Assembly: GCF_024609785.1 (NCBI RefSeq)
Contig: NZ_JANHJQ010000025.1
Span: 1 to 64,000, forward strand
Length of the DNA: 64,000 nucleotides
From: Pseudalkalibacillus decolorationis
GTDB taxonomy: Bacteria > Bacillota > Bacilli > Bacillales > Fictibacillaceae
Direction of reading: 5' to 3'
A program made the position numbers and the translations under genes. Below are positions 9,298 through 18,047 of this stretch, one piece after another. The notes under the pieces were generated by a model. The model had not been told where the DNA came from, ran no database searches, and saw nothing but the letters and a program-made list of their open reading frames with translations. How positions within the stretch are numbered: position 1 is the first letter of the stretch; each line of letters starts with the position of its first letter.

Positions 9298-10065
9298 TCA
9301 TGTAACAACTAATGAATTCAGGTGTTCAACGACCTCGTCATACGTTGAAAAGACTGTATCGTATTGAATTCTTGGACGTCGTATCATGATCGTCTCAATT
9401 CCTAGTTCAAGCGCAGCATCCACCTTTTCATCAACCGAGCCTTGTTTACCGCTTTCCTTTGTGATCATATGGGTAACTCCAAATTGTTCATATAGTGCTT
9501 TGTTAAAAGGTTTTGTAAACGGACCCTGGATTGCGACGATGTTCTTCTGGGGAAATCCGAGTGTTTCACACTTTTCCATGTTGTCCTTTCTTGGCAGCAT
9601 CCTAGCAATCAAACGAATATTATCCAAATGTAAAAGCTTACGAGTAAATGTTTGCAAGGTTTTACTTCCGGTCGTCAGCATGACAACACCTTGTTTCTCA
9701 GCAACAATGTCTGCAGCTTCCTCATAATCATCAACAAGGATCATTTTAGGGTGTTGATATTGTTGTGATTGTCGTTCATATCGAACGTAAGGGACACTCG
9801 CTCTACTGGCTGCTTTCATCGCATTGACAGAAGCTTCTTCCGCAAAAGGATGACTTGCATCAACAATTGCCTTTACTTGTTTTGTTTCGATAAGCTCGAT
9901 CATTTCCTCCGCAGTCAGCCGTCCAACTCTCACATTTAACCTCACACGCTTTAGTTCCTCAGCTGCGTTTTCAGTCACGACCGTTGTTAGTATGTCCATT
10001 CCAGACTTTTGGAGTGTTAAGGCAAGCTCCCTAGCATCGCTCGTTCCCGCTAAAAAGAGTAGCAT
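9298..10065 (-). CDS. cbiJ: Cobalt-precorrin-6A reductase
   Basis: CbiJ reduces cobalt-precorrin-6A with a nicotinamide cofactor. The 255-aa protein starts 'LLFLAGTSDARELALTL' and carries 'AIVDASHPFAEEASVNA' and 'THMITKESGKQGSVDEKV', all typical of CbiJ/CobK. The ATG overlaps the cbiX stop codon by one base (TAATG), so the two are translationally coupled. Confidence 0.93.
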   Translation of the reverse strand: MLLFLAGTSDARELALTLQKSGMDILTTVVTENAAEELKRVRLNVRVGRLTAEEMIELIETKQVKAIVDASHPFAEEASVNAMKAASRASVPYVRYERQSQQYQHPKMILVDDYEEAADIVAEKQGVVMLTTGSKTLQTFTRKLLHLDNIRLIARMLPRKDNMEKCETLGFPQKNIVAIQGPFTKPFNKALYEQFGVTHMITKESGKQGSVDEKVDAALELGIETIMIRRPRIQYDTVFSTYDEVVEHLNSLVVT

Positions 10066-10952
10066 TAGGACCTACTCACCTCGACTTCATGGTCATGATG
10101 TTCATGGTCATGATCGTGGTCGTGGTCGTGATGATGGTGGTGATCGATATGCTCCATCGCATCTAGACGGTATTGGCATGTATCACAATTCATTTTCACT
10201 TCCCCTTGAAGTGCTTCTTCAGCACGGTCTAGTAAAATATCTTCCAGCTTTGGATGAAACCCAAAGTAACCTGCTAGTTTAAATTCAACATCCGGGTATT
10301 GTTGCTGAAACTGCTCTACCATCTTTTCAAGTCGTTTAATCAATATACCGGTAAACAAAAAGTATGGTAAGATGACAATTCGTTTCGCTCCAAGACGAAT
10401 ACTACGGTCGATGCCCTCAGCGATAAGCGGATCTGTTACACCCATGAATGCTGGTTCAACCAGTTTATATTCAACATCTTCCCACAATAATCTCGCAATC
10501 TTATACAGCTCACTATTCGCATCAGGGTCACTCCCACCCCTTCCAAGCAAAATGACAGATGTATGATCAATCGGGCTTTTAACCGATTCGCCAGCATCTT
10601 CTAATCTACTTTTACAGATTTCTATTGTCAGGTTATGAGCACCAATTGGTTTTCCATATGTAAATTCAATATGCGGATACTTTTCCTTCGCTTCATCAAT
10701 GGCAGCAGGAATGTGAATTTTAGAATGTCCAGCTGGGAGCAACATTATTGGAATAACAACGATGTTCGTAGCTCCTTTGGTAACACATGTCTCCAACCCT
10801 TGTGGTACATCCGGCTTTTCAAATTCTAGAAAACACGTCTCAACAAGAAGTTGAGGGTCTAATTTTTCTTTTAATCCCTCCATAAACTGCAACACTTGTT
10901 CATTTCCTTCCGCATCACGACTACCATGTCCAACAAAAAGAATCGCGTTCAT
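10065..10952 (-). CDS. cbiX: Sirohydrochlorin cobaltochelatase with Fe-S and His-rich tail
   Basis: This long-form (295 aa) class II chelatase inserts cobalt into sirohydrochlorin. Two CbiX repeats are visible: residues about 1-120, starting 'FVGHGSRDAEG' with the metal-binding His9, and about 130-245, starting 'ILLGRGGSDPD'. After these come M-N-C-D-T-C (254-259), an MXCXXC motif, and a tail with 17 histidines alternating with aspartate (268-288). From memory, the B. megaterium CbiX has the same MXCXXC iron-sulfur motif and histidine-rich C-terminus, so the tail is a cobalt store or redox module rather than an artefact. Confidence 0.95.
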   Translation of the reverse strand: MNAILFVGHGSRDAEGNEQVLQFMEGLKEKLDPQLLVETCFLEFEKPDVPQGLETCVTKGATNIVVIPIMLLPAGHSKIHIPAAIDEAKEKYPHIEFTYGKPIGAHNLTIEICKSRLEDAGESVKSPIDHTSVILLGRGGSDPDANSELYKIARLLWEDVEYKLVEPAFMGVTDPLIAEGIDRSIRLGAKRIVILPYFLFTGILIKRLEKMVEQFQQQYPDVEFKLAGYFGFHPKLEDILLDRAEEALQGEVKMNCDTCQYRLDAMEHIDHHHHHDHDHDHDHEHHDHEVEVSRS

Positions 10953-10967
10953 GTGATTCAGTCTCCT

Positions 10968-12674
10968 TTAATCGCCGCACGGAGCGGGTTCTACTTTGAT
11001 TTTTGGTGCTACATCCTGGTACTGAAATCCTTTTACTCTTTTCACTCGTTTAAAATATTTAAAGAAGCGCTCGTTTGGGTGTCCGTTTTCCTTATATTCT
11101 TTGACAATCGATTCAACCAGATCAACAAGCTTATCTGGCTCTATCCCTTCCGAAACCGGCTGACCTGAATGTGCTGTTCGACCAACGGTTTTCGCTCCAA
11201 GAAACAAATCGAACTTCCCTTTACGGAATACGATTCCAATATCGTCTTGCACCGCACCGTAACAGGCCATTCCACATCCGTTAAAGCCAATCCTTAACTC
11301 TTTAGGAACGTCCAAACCACCTAAACGGTCTTGAATTTCGTCTGCATAAGGAATTGAGTCCTTTTTCTCTCCATCACAGAAATCACAAGCTTTAACTGAA
11401 ATGACATCACCGATTGGAGATAATAGAAACCCTGCATCCTCCAGTTGTTCTGTCACTTGGCCAGGTTCAGAGGTGGGTATCTGTAAGAGAATTTGATGAT
11501 GCGGTGTGTATTCCATCGTCCCTTTTTCCCCTATAACTTCAGCCAATATCAGCAACTGCTTTGGTGTGAATTTCTTATTCACAACTCCAGGACTAACCGC
11601 TAACTCAAAAATGGATTCAACCTTATTGGCGGTCGAAATGGTATCCACATTCTTCGAGGATATTCCGTTTCGTTCATCAATTCGTCTCAACGCATCTTCC
11701 GCTGTTTGAAGAGCAGTTAATCTGCTTTCTTCCTTATCGGTTTCAACAACAGTGGCACTTACCTCCTCCTGGACCGTTTGAACTGCTGTGGCACTTTTTT
11801 CCTTTTGTACTTTTTGTGAAGCAGTGTTAGTAACTTCTTCTTGACCACCGTGTAGCGCCCACGGTTCATTTTCACGTTTTAACCGTTCATGTGGTTTTAA
11901 TCGTTGTTTTAATGTGTTTAACGTGTACTTTCGTTGATAGCCTCTTGGAGTGATCATTCTCTTTTCATAAAAGAATGTTGTGGAATTACCAATTATGACC
12001 GTCGTCAGCATTCCAATATCATGTTCCAGCATGTTTTCCAGTGTGGTTAAAACGACCTGCTCCCGTTCACGATAGGCACTTTTCACAAGACCTACAGGTG
12101 TATTAGGAGAACGATAGTTTAAAAGAATCTGCTGAGCTTCTACAATTTGCCTCGTTCTCTTTCCACTTTTCGGATTATAAAGACTGATGACAAAATCAGC
12201 TTGTCCAGCCGCATCAATCCGTTTCGCAATCAGTTCCCATGGTGTTAGATGATCACTCAAGCTAATTGTGCACGCATCATGCATGATCGGAGCCCCAAGT
12301 AATGAAGCACATGAATTGATCGCAGAAATACCTGGAATGACCTCGACTTCTACTCCATCCTGTTCTTTCCATCCACGTTCAACCAGAACTTCATAGACTA
12401 ATCCCGCCATACCATAAACGCCTGCATCGCCACTCGAAATAACAGCGACCTTCTTTCCTTGTTCCGCTAAATCAACAGCTGCTTGTGCACGACTAACTTC
12501 TTCTGACATTCCAGTGCTGATAATTTTTTGATCGGTAATTAACTCTTGAATCAGTTCAACATACGTTTTGTAGCCAATAATACAATCACTTTCCACAATC
12601 GCTTCTTTACATCTTTCTGTCGTATGTTCATGATTTCCAGGACCGAATCCAAGTACGAGTAATTTCCCTTTCAC
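10968..12674 (-). CDS. cbiH60: CbiH60: cobalt-factor III C17-methyltransferase fused to Fe-S domain
   Basis: The N-terminal ~250 residues form a tetrapyrrole methylase ('LVLGFGPGNHEHTT', 'VISSGDAGVYGMAG', 'VIPGISAINSCAS') that methylates C17 and contracts the ring. A linker of about 90 residues holds three 12-residue repeats (VQKEKSATAVQT and variants, about 291-326 counted from an ATG at 12680). The C-terminal ~200 residues resemble the ferredoxin-like and 4Fe-4S parts of nitrite/sulfite reductase, with 'CDFC' and 'GFNGCGMACYG'. I chose the GTG at 12674 because GGGAGG precedes it by 7 nt; the ATG at 12680 is too close to that site. This fusion is known from B. megaterium. Confidence 0.93.
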   Translation of the reverse strand: MKGKLLVLGFGPGNHEHTTERCKEAIVESDCIIGYKTYVELIQELITDQKIISTGMSEEVSRAQAAVDLAEQGKKVAVISSGDAGVYGMAGLVYEVLVERGWKEQDGVEVEVIPGISAINSCASLLGAPIMHDACTISLSDHLTPWELIAKRIDAAGQADFVISLYNPKSGKRTRQIVEAQQILLNYRSPNTPVGLVKSAYREREQVVLTTLENMLEHDIGMLTTVIIGNSTTFFYEKRMITPRGYQRKYTLNTLKQRLKPHERLKRENEPWALHGGQEEVTNTASQKVQKEKSATAVQTVQEEVSATVVETDKEESRLTALQTAEDALRRIDERNGISSKNVDTISTANKVESIFELAVSPGVVNKKFTPKQLLILAEVIGEKGTMEYTPHHQILLQIPTSEPGQVTEQLEDAGFLLSPIGDVISVKACDFCDGEKKDSIPYADEIQDRLGGLDVPKELRIGFNGCGMACYGAVQDDIGIVFRKGKFDLFLGAKTVGRTAHSGQPVSEGIEPDKLVDLVESIVKEYKENGHPNERFFKYFKRVKRVKGFQYQDVAPKIKVEPAPCGD

Positions 12675-12687
12675 GTTCATTCCTCCC

Positions 12688-13065
12688 TTAGCAGCTTGGT
12701 TCTTTTACTTTGTCGATTCCAACTGTTCGGTTATTCCGCGGCTCCATCCCTTTTTCGGTTGTCACATAACTAAGTGCATGCTCAACAACTTGTCCGTTCT
12801 CAAGGTGTTCTCCGACAATTTTTCTTGCTAAATCAACGTCAACTTCTTCATACCAAGCACCTTCTGGGTAAACAATAACAACACAAGCACCCTTGCATCT
12901 GCCATTACATCGTGTTCGACTCGTGTGAACAACCTCGTCCATGTTCCGTGCAGTTATTTCCTCCCGAATTGCTTGTGTAACCTCTTCTCCACCTTTTCTC
13001 ATACAACTCGATCCGTTGCACATAAGAACATGATGTTGATTTCCTTCCAGGTTCCAAGTTGTCAT
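12688..13065 (-). CDS. cbiW: CbiW, thioredoxin-like 2Fe-2S ferredoxin
   Basis: This is the first gene of the cobalamin operon. The ~125-aa protein has four cysteines in the pattern of thioredoxin-fold (2Fe-2S) ferredoxins, 'MCNGSSCMRKGG' and 'TRCNGRCKGACVVIVYP'. The name follows the B. megaterium cobI operon, where cbiW precedes cbiH60. A role as electron donor to the CbiH60 or CbiX iron-sulfur centres is an inference from position. The ATG at 13065 is used; a GTG three codons upstream sits too close to the AAGGAG site. Confidence 0.85.
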   Translation of the reverse strand: MTTWNLEGNQHHVLMCNGSSCMRKGGEEVTQAIREEITARNMDEVVHTSRTRCNGRCKGACVVIVYPEGAWYEEVDVDLARKIVGEHLENGQVVEHALSYVTTEKGMEPRNNRTVGIDKVKEPSC

Positions 13066-13097
13066 CGATATCACTACTCCTTTTTTAAGAAAGTATT

Positions 13098-13246
13098 AAA
13101 ACTTGCGTAGATGTAATGTCTAGCTTCAGCGCCCAGGTGGCTCGAGGTCGCTTCGATTCTTCCACAAACACATAAATACGTGTGTTATGCTCCAGAATCT
13201 CCAGCGCTTGTCGCACCTGAACAGGGCGCTTCCGCTTTTCTCATAA
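13098..13246 (-). repeat. Full-length copy of dispersed repeat family A in the cob operon leader
   Basis: Read on the minus strand this starts AAAAGCGGAAGCGCCCTG, continues CAGGTGCGACAAGCGCTGG, and ends CTGGGCGCTGAAGC then TAGACATTACAT. It matches 34493-34628 closely along its length. It lies between the riboswitch attenuator and the first gene, so it is transcribed as part of the operon leader whenever the attenuator is read through. Confidence 0.85.
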
Positions 13247-13280
13247 AAAAATCCCTAACTTCGAGTAGAAGTTAAGGATT
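13243..13280 (-). terminator. Intrinsic terminator (attenuator) of the cobalamin riboswitch
   Basis: On the minus strand the stem AATCCTTAACT / AGTTAGGGATT is followed directly by seven T residues (plus-strand 13244-13250). It lies about 90 nt downstream of the B12 riboswitch and upstream of cbiW, which fits transcription termination when adenosylcobalamin is bound. Confidence 0.85.
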
Positions 13281-13367
13281 CCAAAATTCGCATAATAAGG
13301 CATAGTAAAAGAATGCATGCCAGCTCAATTGACCTCCTATTCCTCCCACCGAAGAATAAAAATTCGG

Positions 13368-13530
13368 GTTTAAAAGCAGGTCTCCTGGCTTACGCATCTC
13401 TTTACTCTTGTCCCTTCCCAGTGCAGTAGCACCAGTGGTTCAATGACAATTTCATCCGCGTTTACAGTAACGGGGGCTGCATCGGACTCTCACCGATTTC
13501 CCTATTATCTCAAACTTTTAAATTTGAGCA
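13368..13530 (-). ncRNA. Cobalamin riboswitch
   Basis: On the minus strand the conserved core is present in order: AGGGAAATCGGTGAGAGTCC (5' part), GCAGCCCCCGTTACTGT, a paired region with CCACTGGTG and CACTGGGAAGG, and the B12 box AAGCCAGGAGACCTGC (ending near plus-strand 13377). This controls the cobalamin operon starting at cbiW. It points away from cbiMNQO and cannot act in cis on that transcript. Confidence 0.93.
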
Positions 13531-13615
13531 CTCTTAAACACTAACTATAAAATTATGTTTGCAAAAAAATAATTCGAATGATTAACTGTTATTAACTTAG
13601 CAAAGAATTCTACAC

Positions 13616-13644
13616 CTTGACAAGGATTATTTTAGAATTTAAAA
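13616..13644 (+). promoter_or_regulatory. Possible sigma-A promoter for cbiMNQO
   Basis: TTGACA at 13616-13621 is followed by a 17-bp spacer and TAAAAA (13639-13644). The leader to the cbiM start would be about 180 nt. I see no second B12 riboswitch on the plus strand in 13545-13831, so control of the transporter is not explained by the sequence. Confidence 0.45.
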
Positions 13645-13831
13645 ATAATAGAAGCCAATTGTTCAAAAAATTCACTAGATGCCATTCGCCTTTTTTACTT
13701 GAATTTTGTTGCCACAAAAGGCTTCAAACCAACTATTTCGGAAGATCCCTTGGTTATTACATACTTCACTACCATGGACATTTTACTGGCTATTTGTTTA
13801 AAGTTCTAAATATTCTTAATGGAGGTTGATC

Positions 13832-14593
13832 ATGAAACAAAAGAAAAGTTTGCTTTTATTAATTGTACCACTCCTCACTTTGTTATTCTGGTATAGCAAT
13901 TCCACCCCGGTTTATGCAATGCACATTATGGAGGGTTTCTTACCGTTCGGTTGGGCTATTTTCTGGTGGGCACTTGTCATCCCATTTCTAGCTATTGGAC
14001 TTGTTTCGATTCGAAACAAGCTAGCTGAAAATCCAGAGGTGAAAATTTTACTCGGGTTAAGTACAGCGTTTGCATTTGTATTGTCTGCATTAAAACTGCC
14101 TTCTGTTACTGGAAGTAGTTCGCATGCGACTGGAGTTGGTTTAGGGGCTATGCTTTTTGGACCATTCGCGATGAGTATCGTCGGATTCATCGTCTTATTA
14201 TTCCAAGCCCTCCTTTTGGCACACGGCGGAATCACCACTCTTGGAGCCAATGCATTTTCGATGGCTGTTTTCGGGCCATTTGTCGCCTACGGGATCTATT
14301 TATTAGCTCGACGGATGGAAATCTCCTTTACCATTTCCGCTTTTCTCGCAGCAGCATTTGGGAACTTGGCCACCTATGTCATGACCTCTTTTCAGCTGGC
14401 CCTCGCTTTTCCAGATGAAGCGTCAGGGATACTCGGATCTTTTACTAAATTTATAAGTATATTCGGCGTAACACAAATTCCCCTTGCCGTAATTGAAGGG
14501 GTATTTACCGTAATCGTATTAAACTATTTAACGAAATATAATGCTGAAGAACTACAATTACTTAAGATGCCAATAAGGGGGCTTTCAAAATGA
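13832..14593 (+). CDS. cbiM: Cobalt ECF transporter, substrate-specific component CbiM
   Basis: CbiM is the membrane S-component that binds Co2+. The protein starts with a cleavable signal (MKQKK, hydrophobic stretch, 'TPVYA') so that the mature chain would begin Met-His ('MHIMEGFLP', residues 30-38). This N-terminal M-H pair is the metal ligand in the CbiM/NikM family. Six or seven membrane segments follow, with '[17 protein letters not shown]' and '[20 protein letters not shown]'. The ATG at 13832 has GGAGG 7 nt upstream. The neighbours cbiN, cbiQ and cbiO and the adjacent cobalamin operon argue for cobalt rather than nickel. Confidence 0.95.
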   Translation: MKQKKSLLLLIVPLLTLLFWYSNSTPVYAMHIMEGFLPFGWAIFWWALVIPFLAIGLVSIRNKLAENPEVKILLGLSTAFAFVLSALKLPSVTGSSSHATGVGLGAMLFGPFAMSIVGFIVLLFQALLLAHGGITTLGANAFSMAVFGPFVAYGIYLLARRMEISFTISAFLAAAFGNLATYVMTSFQLALAFPDEASGILGSFTKFISIFGVTQIPLAVIEGVFTVIVLNYLTKYNAEELQLLKMPIRGLSK

Positions 14594-14886
14594 AGAGAAA
14601 CGCCTGGTTACTTGTCATTGTCCTACTCTTAGTTATCATTCCATTAGGATTGAAATCAACGTCTGAATTTGCTGGGACAGATGGACAGGCACTAGAAATA
14701 ATTGAAAAGGTTTCTCCTACTTACGAACCATGGTTTTCGAATATTTGGGAACCGAATAGTGGTGAAATCGAAAGCTTGTTATTTGCACTGCAAGCCGCTT
14801 TGGGTGCCGGATTTATCGGCTATGTATTTGGATTTGCAAAAGCACGTCTAAAATTTTCTTCTAAGGAAAGTGAAAGGCGTCCATGA
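14590..14886 (+). CDS. cbiN: Cobalt ECF transporter component CbiN
   Basis: This 98-aa protein has two membrane helices around an extracellular loop ('[20 protein letters not shown]...[26 protein letters not shown]' region), the usual CbiN layout. It is required with CbiM for metal transport. The ATG overlaps the cbiM stop by 4 bp. Confidence 0.92.
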   Translation: MKRNAWLLVIVLLLVIIPLGLKSTSEFAGTDGQALEIIEKVSPTYEPWFSNIWEPNSGEIESLLFALQAALGAGFIGYVFGFAKARLKFSSKESERRP

Positions 14887-15671
14887 TTTTAATAGATTCA
14901 TTGGCTTATCAGAATAGGCTGCGAGGCATTCACCCAATTGAAAAGTTTCTTTTTTCAATTGGAACTTTATTAATACTTGTCGCTACACGGAACCCGATTT
15001 CAGCAATAACCGTCCTAGCCGCTATGAGTCTTTTGATTGTTTTAGTTGTAAAGATCCCGTTCCTTTATTATCTTAAAATATTGATGTATCCATTTACCTT
15101 TCTTCTACTTGGAGCGTTGCCGATCATCATAACCATTAGTCCTCAATTACATTTAGTTGGGAACGTTTTATGGTTCGCTGATGTCGGTCATTTACGATTT
15201 ATGATTCTTACCGAAAGCTTAGAAAGAGCCCTCCATCTAGTAATTGTATCGATCAGCAGTGTTAGTTGTTTGTACTTTCTCTTGTTCACAACACCAATGA
15301 ATGAAATTCTCTATTTATTATCAAAGTGGAAGGTGCCTAGCTTGTTGCTGGAGCTCATTGCCTTTTCCTACAGATATCTCTTTTTATTATTAGAGTCTGC
15401 TTATGAGATTCATCGTTCTCAGCAATCCCGGCTAGGCTATCAACGACTCTCAAACTCTTTGAAATCATTGGGTACATTAGCGACAATGCTGTTCATTCAA
15501 TCCTTCAATCGGGCGAAAGCATTGTCAATGGCAATGGATTCTCGTGGAGGAGAACTCAGCAGCTTCCAATTAACGACTAATTACAAGCTAAATCTACTAC
15601 ATATCATAATGATTGCGATTTATGGGATGAGCTTATTCTTTATGTCTTTGGCCATAGGAGGAAGTTACTAA
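14883..15671 (+). CDS. cbiQ: Cobalt ECF transporter transmembrane component CbiQ
   Basis: CbiQ is the T-component that couples the ATPase to CbiM. The 262-aa protein has about five or six membrane helices. Its long cytoplasmic coupling region carries the 'AFSYRYLFLLLESAYEIHRSQQSR' segment and the Ala-Arg-Gly-like motif 'MAMDSRGG'. The gene overlaps cbiN by 4 bp and abuts cbiO. Confidence 0.93.
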   Translation: MILIDSLAYQNRLRGIHPIEKFLFSIGTLLILVATRNPISAITVLAAMSLLIVLVVKIPFLYYLKILMYPFTFLLLGALPIIITISPQLHLVGNVLWFADVGHLRFMILTESLERALHLVIVSISSVSCLYFLLFTTPMNEILYLLSKWKVPSLLLELIAFSYRYLFLLLESAYEIHRSQQSRLGYQRLSNSLKSLGTLATMLFIQSFNRAKALSMAMDSRGGELSSFQLTTNYKLNLLHIIMIAIYGMSLFFMSLAIGGSY

Positions 15672-16520
15672 ATGTTAATTGAACTTAAAAATGTATTTCA
15701 TCAATATGCGGATGGGAATCTGGCACTTAAAGACATCTCAGTCACAATAAGGGAAGGAAAGAAAATTGCCATTTTAGGAAATAACGGAGCTGGAAAGTCG
15801 ACATTGCTTTTTCATTTAAACGGGTTGCTAAAGCCTACCACTGGTCAATTGTTCATTGATAACAAACCATTAAATTATCGAAAAAAAACATTAATGGATT
15901 TACGAAAAAGGGTGGGACTTGTATTTCAAGACCCAGAATCTCAAGTGTTTTCCCCTACCGTTTTTGAAGATGTCGCCTATGGACCACGCAATTTAGGCCT
16001 TTCCCCCAACGATGTACAACGTGTTGTAGATGAAACCCTTACATGGCTTGGGATTGATAACATAAAGGATAAGCCTACCCATTTCTTAAGCGTGGGACAG
16101 AAAAAACGAGTAGCAATTGCGGGTGCCCTTGTAATGGAGCCTCAACTACTCGTTATGGATGAACCAACTGCAGGTCTCGATCCCTTTTACGTAAAAACGA
16201 TTCGACAAATCCTGGGTGATATACACCAGAAAGGAACGACAATCCTCCTTTCTACCCACGACATAAACTTTGCTTACGAATGGGCAGATGAAATCATCAT
16301 TATGAATGGCGGTGAGCTGCTGTGTCATACGACTCCCTATGAAGCGTTCCAAGATAAGAATCTCCTAAATAAATGTAACCTTGAACAACCGTGGATGATC
16401 GAGCTATATCATTCCATTTGTAAGCCTCGAGGAATCGAGATACCACCAAAAACAACTGATGAGCTTCAGAAGATGATTGAAGGATTGACCATGAATTCCT
16501 ATCTGAATATAGATTCGTAG
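15672..16520 (+). CDS. cbiO: Cobalt ECF transporter ATP-binding protein CbiO
   Basis: This 282-aa ABC ATPase energises cobalt import. The Walker A is '[12 protein letters not shown]', the Q-loop is 'LVFQDPESQVFSPTVFEDVAYGP' (typical of ECF ATPases), the signature is 'LSVGQKKRVAIAGAL', and the Walker B is 'LLVMDEPTAGLDP'. It is the last gene of cbiMNQO and converges with gntP. Confidence 0.94.
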   Translation: MLIELKNVFHQYADGNLALKDISVTIREGKKIAILGNNGAGKSTLLFHLNGLLKPTTGQLFIDNKPLNYRKKTLMDLRKRVGLVFQDPESQVFSPTVFEDVAYGPRNLGLSPNDVQRVVDETLTWLGIDNIKDKPTHFLSVGQKKRVAIAGALVMEPQLLVMDEPTAGLDPFYVKTIRQILGDIHQKGTTILLSTHDINFAYEWADEIIIMNGGELLCHTTPYEAFQDKNLLNKCNLEQPWMIELYHSICKPRGIEIPPKTTDELQKMIEGLTMNSYLNIDS

Positions 16521-16543
16521 ATACTTTTTTTATACCTACTAAA

Positions 16544-16577
16544 AGCAAAACTCCCTCCACAGATATGTAGAAGGAGC
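16544..16577 (-). terminator. Terminator after gntP
   Basis: On the minus strand the stem CTCCTTC / GAGGGAG is followed by TTTTGCTTTT. It stands 8 nt after the gntP stop and also faces the end of cbiO, so it may serve both convergent operons. Confidence 0.65.
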
Positions 16578-16584
16578 TTCGTAC

Positions 16585-17928
16585 TTAAACAAACATATTT
16601 AATATTAAAACGGCCCCAAAAGCGATGAATGAAAGTAATGTTTCCAAGACCGTCCATGTTTTAAATGTTTCTTTTACCGTCAACCCTAGGTACTCTTTTA
16701 CTAACCAGAATCCCGCATCGTTTACGTGGGAAAGCATAAGTGAACCTGCGCCTGTTGCGATGACAAGTAATTCTAAGTTTACACCTGGAATATGTGCAAC
16801 AATTGGTGAAACGATACCAGCCGCTGTTGTTAATGCGACTGTTGCTGAACCTGTCGCAACCCGAATTAATCCGGCAACCAAAAATGCTAAAACAATTGGT
16901 GATAGGGATAAATGCTCGGACATTTGAGCAATCGAGGTACCCACACCGCTATCGATAAGGATTTGTTTAAATCCACCACCAGCACCGATGATTAAAATTA
17001 TGGAACCGACCGGCAGTAAACATTCGTCTGTTAACTTCTTAATGATTTCTTTATCCAAACCTTGACGAATTCCAAGAAAATAGTAGGCTGCAAAACAAGA
17101 GATTAATAGTGCAATTACAGGACTACCAATGAGTAAGAAGAATTTCATCAAGCCACTAGGGAGTGACATATACGGTGCAACAACTGATAATAAGATTAAT
17201 ATGACAGGTAATAAGATGATAAAAAATGATACTCCTGTACTCGGTAATTTTTGTGATACCGTACTTACACGGATCAATTGTGGCTCCCCTTCAGGAATGA
17301 CGCGTTTATGCACCACCTTTGCAAACAATGGCCCTGCGATAATGGCTGCAGGTAACGCTATGAGAAGTGAGTAGAGAAGTACCCTTCCTAGATTCGCATC
17401 ATAGATACCTATTGCGGTCATCGCTCCTGGGTGTGGTGGCACAAGCCCATGCACAATCGATAATCCAGCAATAACAGGTAACGCGATTAACAAAATGTTT
17501 TGTTTCGTTGTTTTATGAATTGAAATGACGAGTGGTAATAAGATTACGATTCCTACTTCAAAGAATACTGGAATTCCAATGATAAAACCTGAAAACAACA
17601 TGGCCCATGGTAATCTTTTTACACCGAAAAAGCGAACGAAGAAATCTGCCACTTGCATTCCAGCACCTGAATCTGACATCATCTTTCCTAAGATCGTACC
17701 TAGCGCCAAAATACCAACTAAATGGCCCAAAACGCTTCCTACCCCAGTTTCATAGGCTCCAGCGATCTTATCCATCGACAACCCGGACATAATCGCTAAG
17801 AACAAACTTGCGACGGTTAAACTAATGAACGCATGCCACTTCCACAACGATACTCCTAATATAACAATCACAACGGCTAATAAAGTAATGATTAATAGAT
17901 ACATATCCATATTCATATTCATATTCAT
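16585..17928 (-). CDS. GntP-family sugar-acid:H+ symporter
   Basis: This ~447-aa polytopic permease has the GntP-family hallmarks 'LGTILGKMMSDSGAGMQVADFF', 'IPVFFEVGIVILLPL', 'HGLVPPHPGAMTA' and 'LMLSHVNDAGFWLVKEY'. GntP relatives import gluconate and similar aldonates with protons. The N-terminus is a run of Met-Asn/Met-Asp repeats with several possible starts; ATG 17928 fits the GGGGAAGG site best. It lies downstream of, and is probably separately transcribed from, a sugar-acid catabolic operon. Its substrate is therefore more likely an amino or acylamino aldonate than gluconate itself. Confidence 0.88.
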   Translation of the reverse strand: MNMNMNMDMYLLIITLLAVVIVILGVSLWKWHAFISLTVASLFLAIMSGLSMDKIAGAYETGVGSVLGHLVGILALGTILGKMMSDSGAGMQVADFFVRFFGVKRLPWAMLFSGFIIGIPVFFEVGIVILLPLVISIHKTTKQNILLIALPVIAGLSIVHGLVPPHPGAMTAIGIYDANLGRVLLYSLLIALPAAIIAGPLFAKVVHKRVIPEGEPQLIRVSTVSQKLPSTGVSFFIILLPVILILLSVVAPYMSLPSGLMKFFLLIGSPVIALLISCFAAYYFLGIRQGLDKEIIKKLTDECLLPVGSIILIIGAGGGFKQILIDSGVGTSIAQMSEHLSLSPIVLAFLVAGLIRVATGSATVALTTAAGIVSPIVAHIPGVNLELLVIATGAGSLMLSHVNDAGFWLVKEYLGLTVKETFKTWTVLETLLSFIAFGAVLILNMFV

Positions 17929-17947
17929 ATCCACCTTCCCCTTATAT

Positions 17948-17961
17948 GGTAAACGCTTACA
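17948..17961 (-). promoter_or_regulatory. Probable CcpA site (cre) upstream of gntP
   Basis: On the minus strand TGTAAGCGTTTACC matches the cre consensus TGWAANCGNTNWCA at 13 of 14 positions. It is 20 bp before the gntP start and so would act as a roadblock or promoter-overlapping repression site. Confidence 0.65.
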
Positions 17962-18013
17962 AAACCTTAGCGGAAAAAGAAGGTTTCGCTCTTCGCTGTT
18001 ATTTATAGAGGTT

Positions 18014-18041
18014 GTTTAAAAGGTCTTCCTCCTTTTTAAAC
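18014..18041 (-). terminator. Hairpin between the regulator gene and gntP
   Basis: On the minus strand GTTTAAAAAGG and CCTTTTAAAC pair around a 7-nt loop, 7 nt after the gntR stop. The T-run is absent, so it may be a weak terminator or processing site that uncouples gntP from the upstream operon. Confidence 0.45.
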
Positions 18042-18047
18042 ACGTAC

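Noticed and set aside
13370-13530. Riboswitch acting on cbiMNQO
   Set aside because: The conserved elements (AGGGAA..., CACTG..., B12 box) are in order only on the minus strand, with the terminator and cbiW downstream.
13617-13829. A 70-aa plus-strand reading frame just before cbiM
   Set aside because: Its TTG start coincides with a likely -35 box (TTGACA), there is no ribosome binding site, and the composition is not protein-like.
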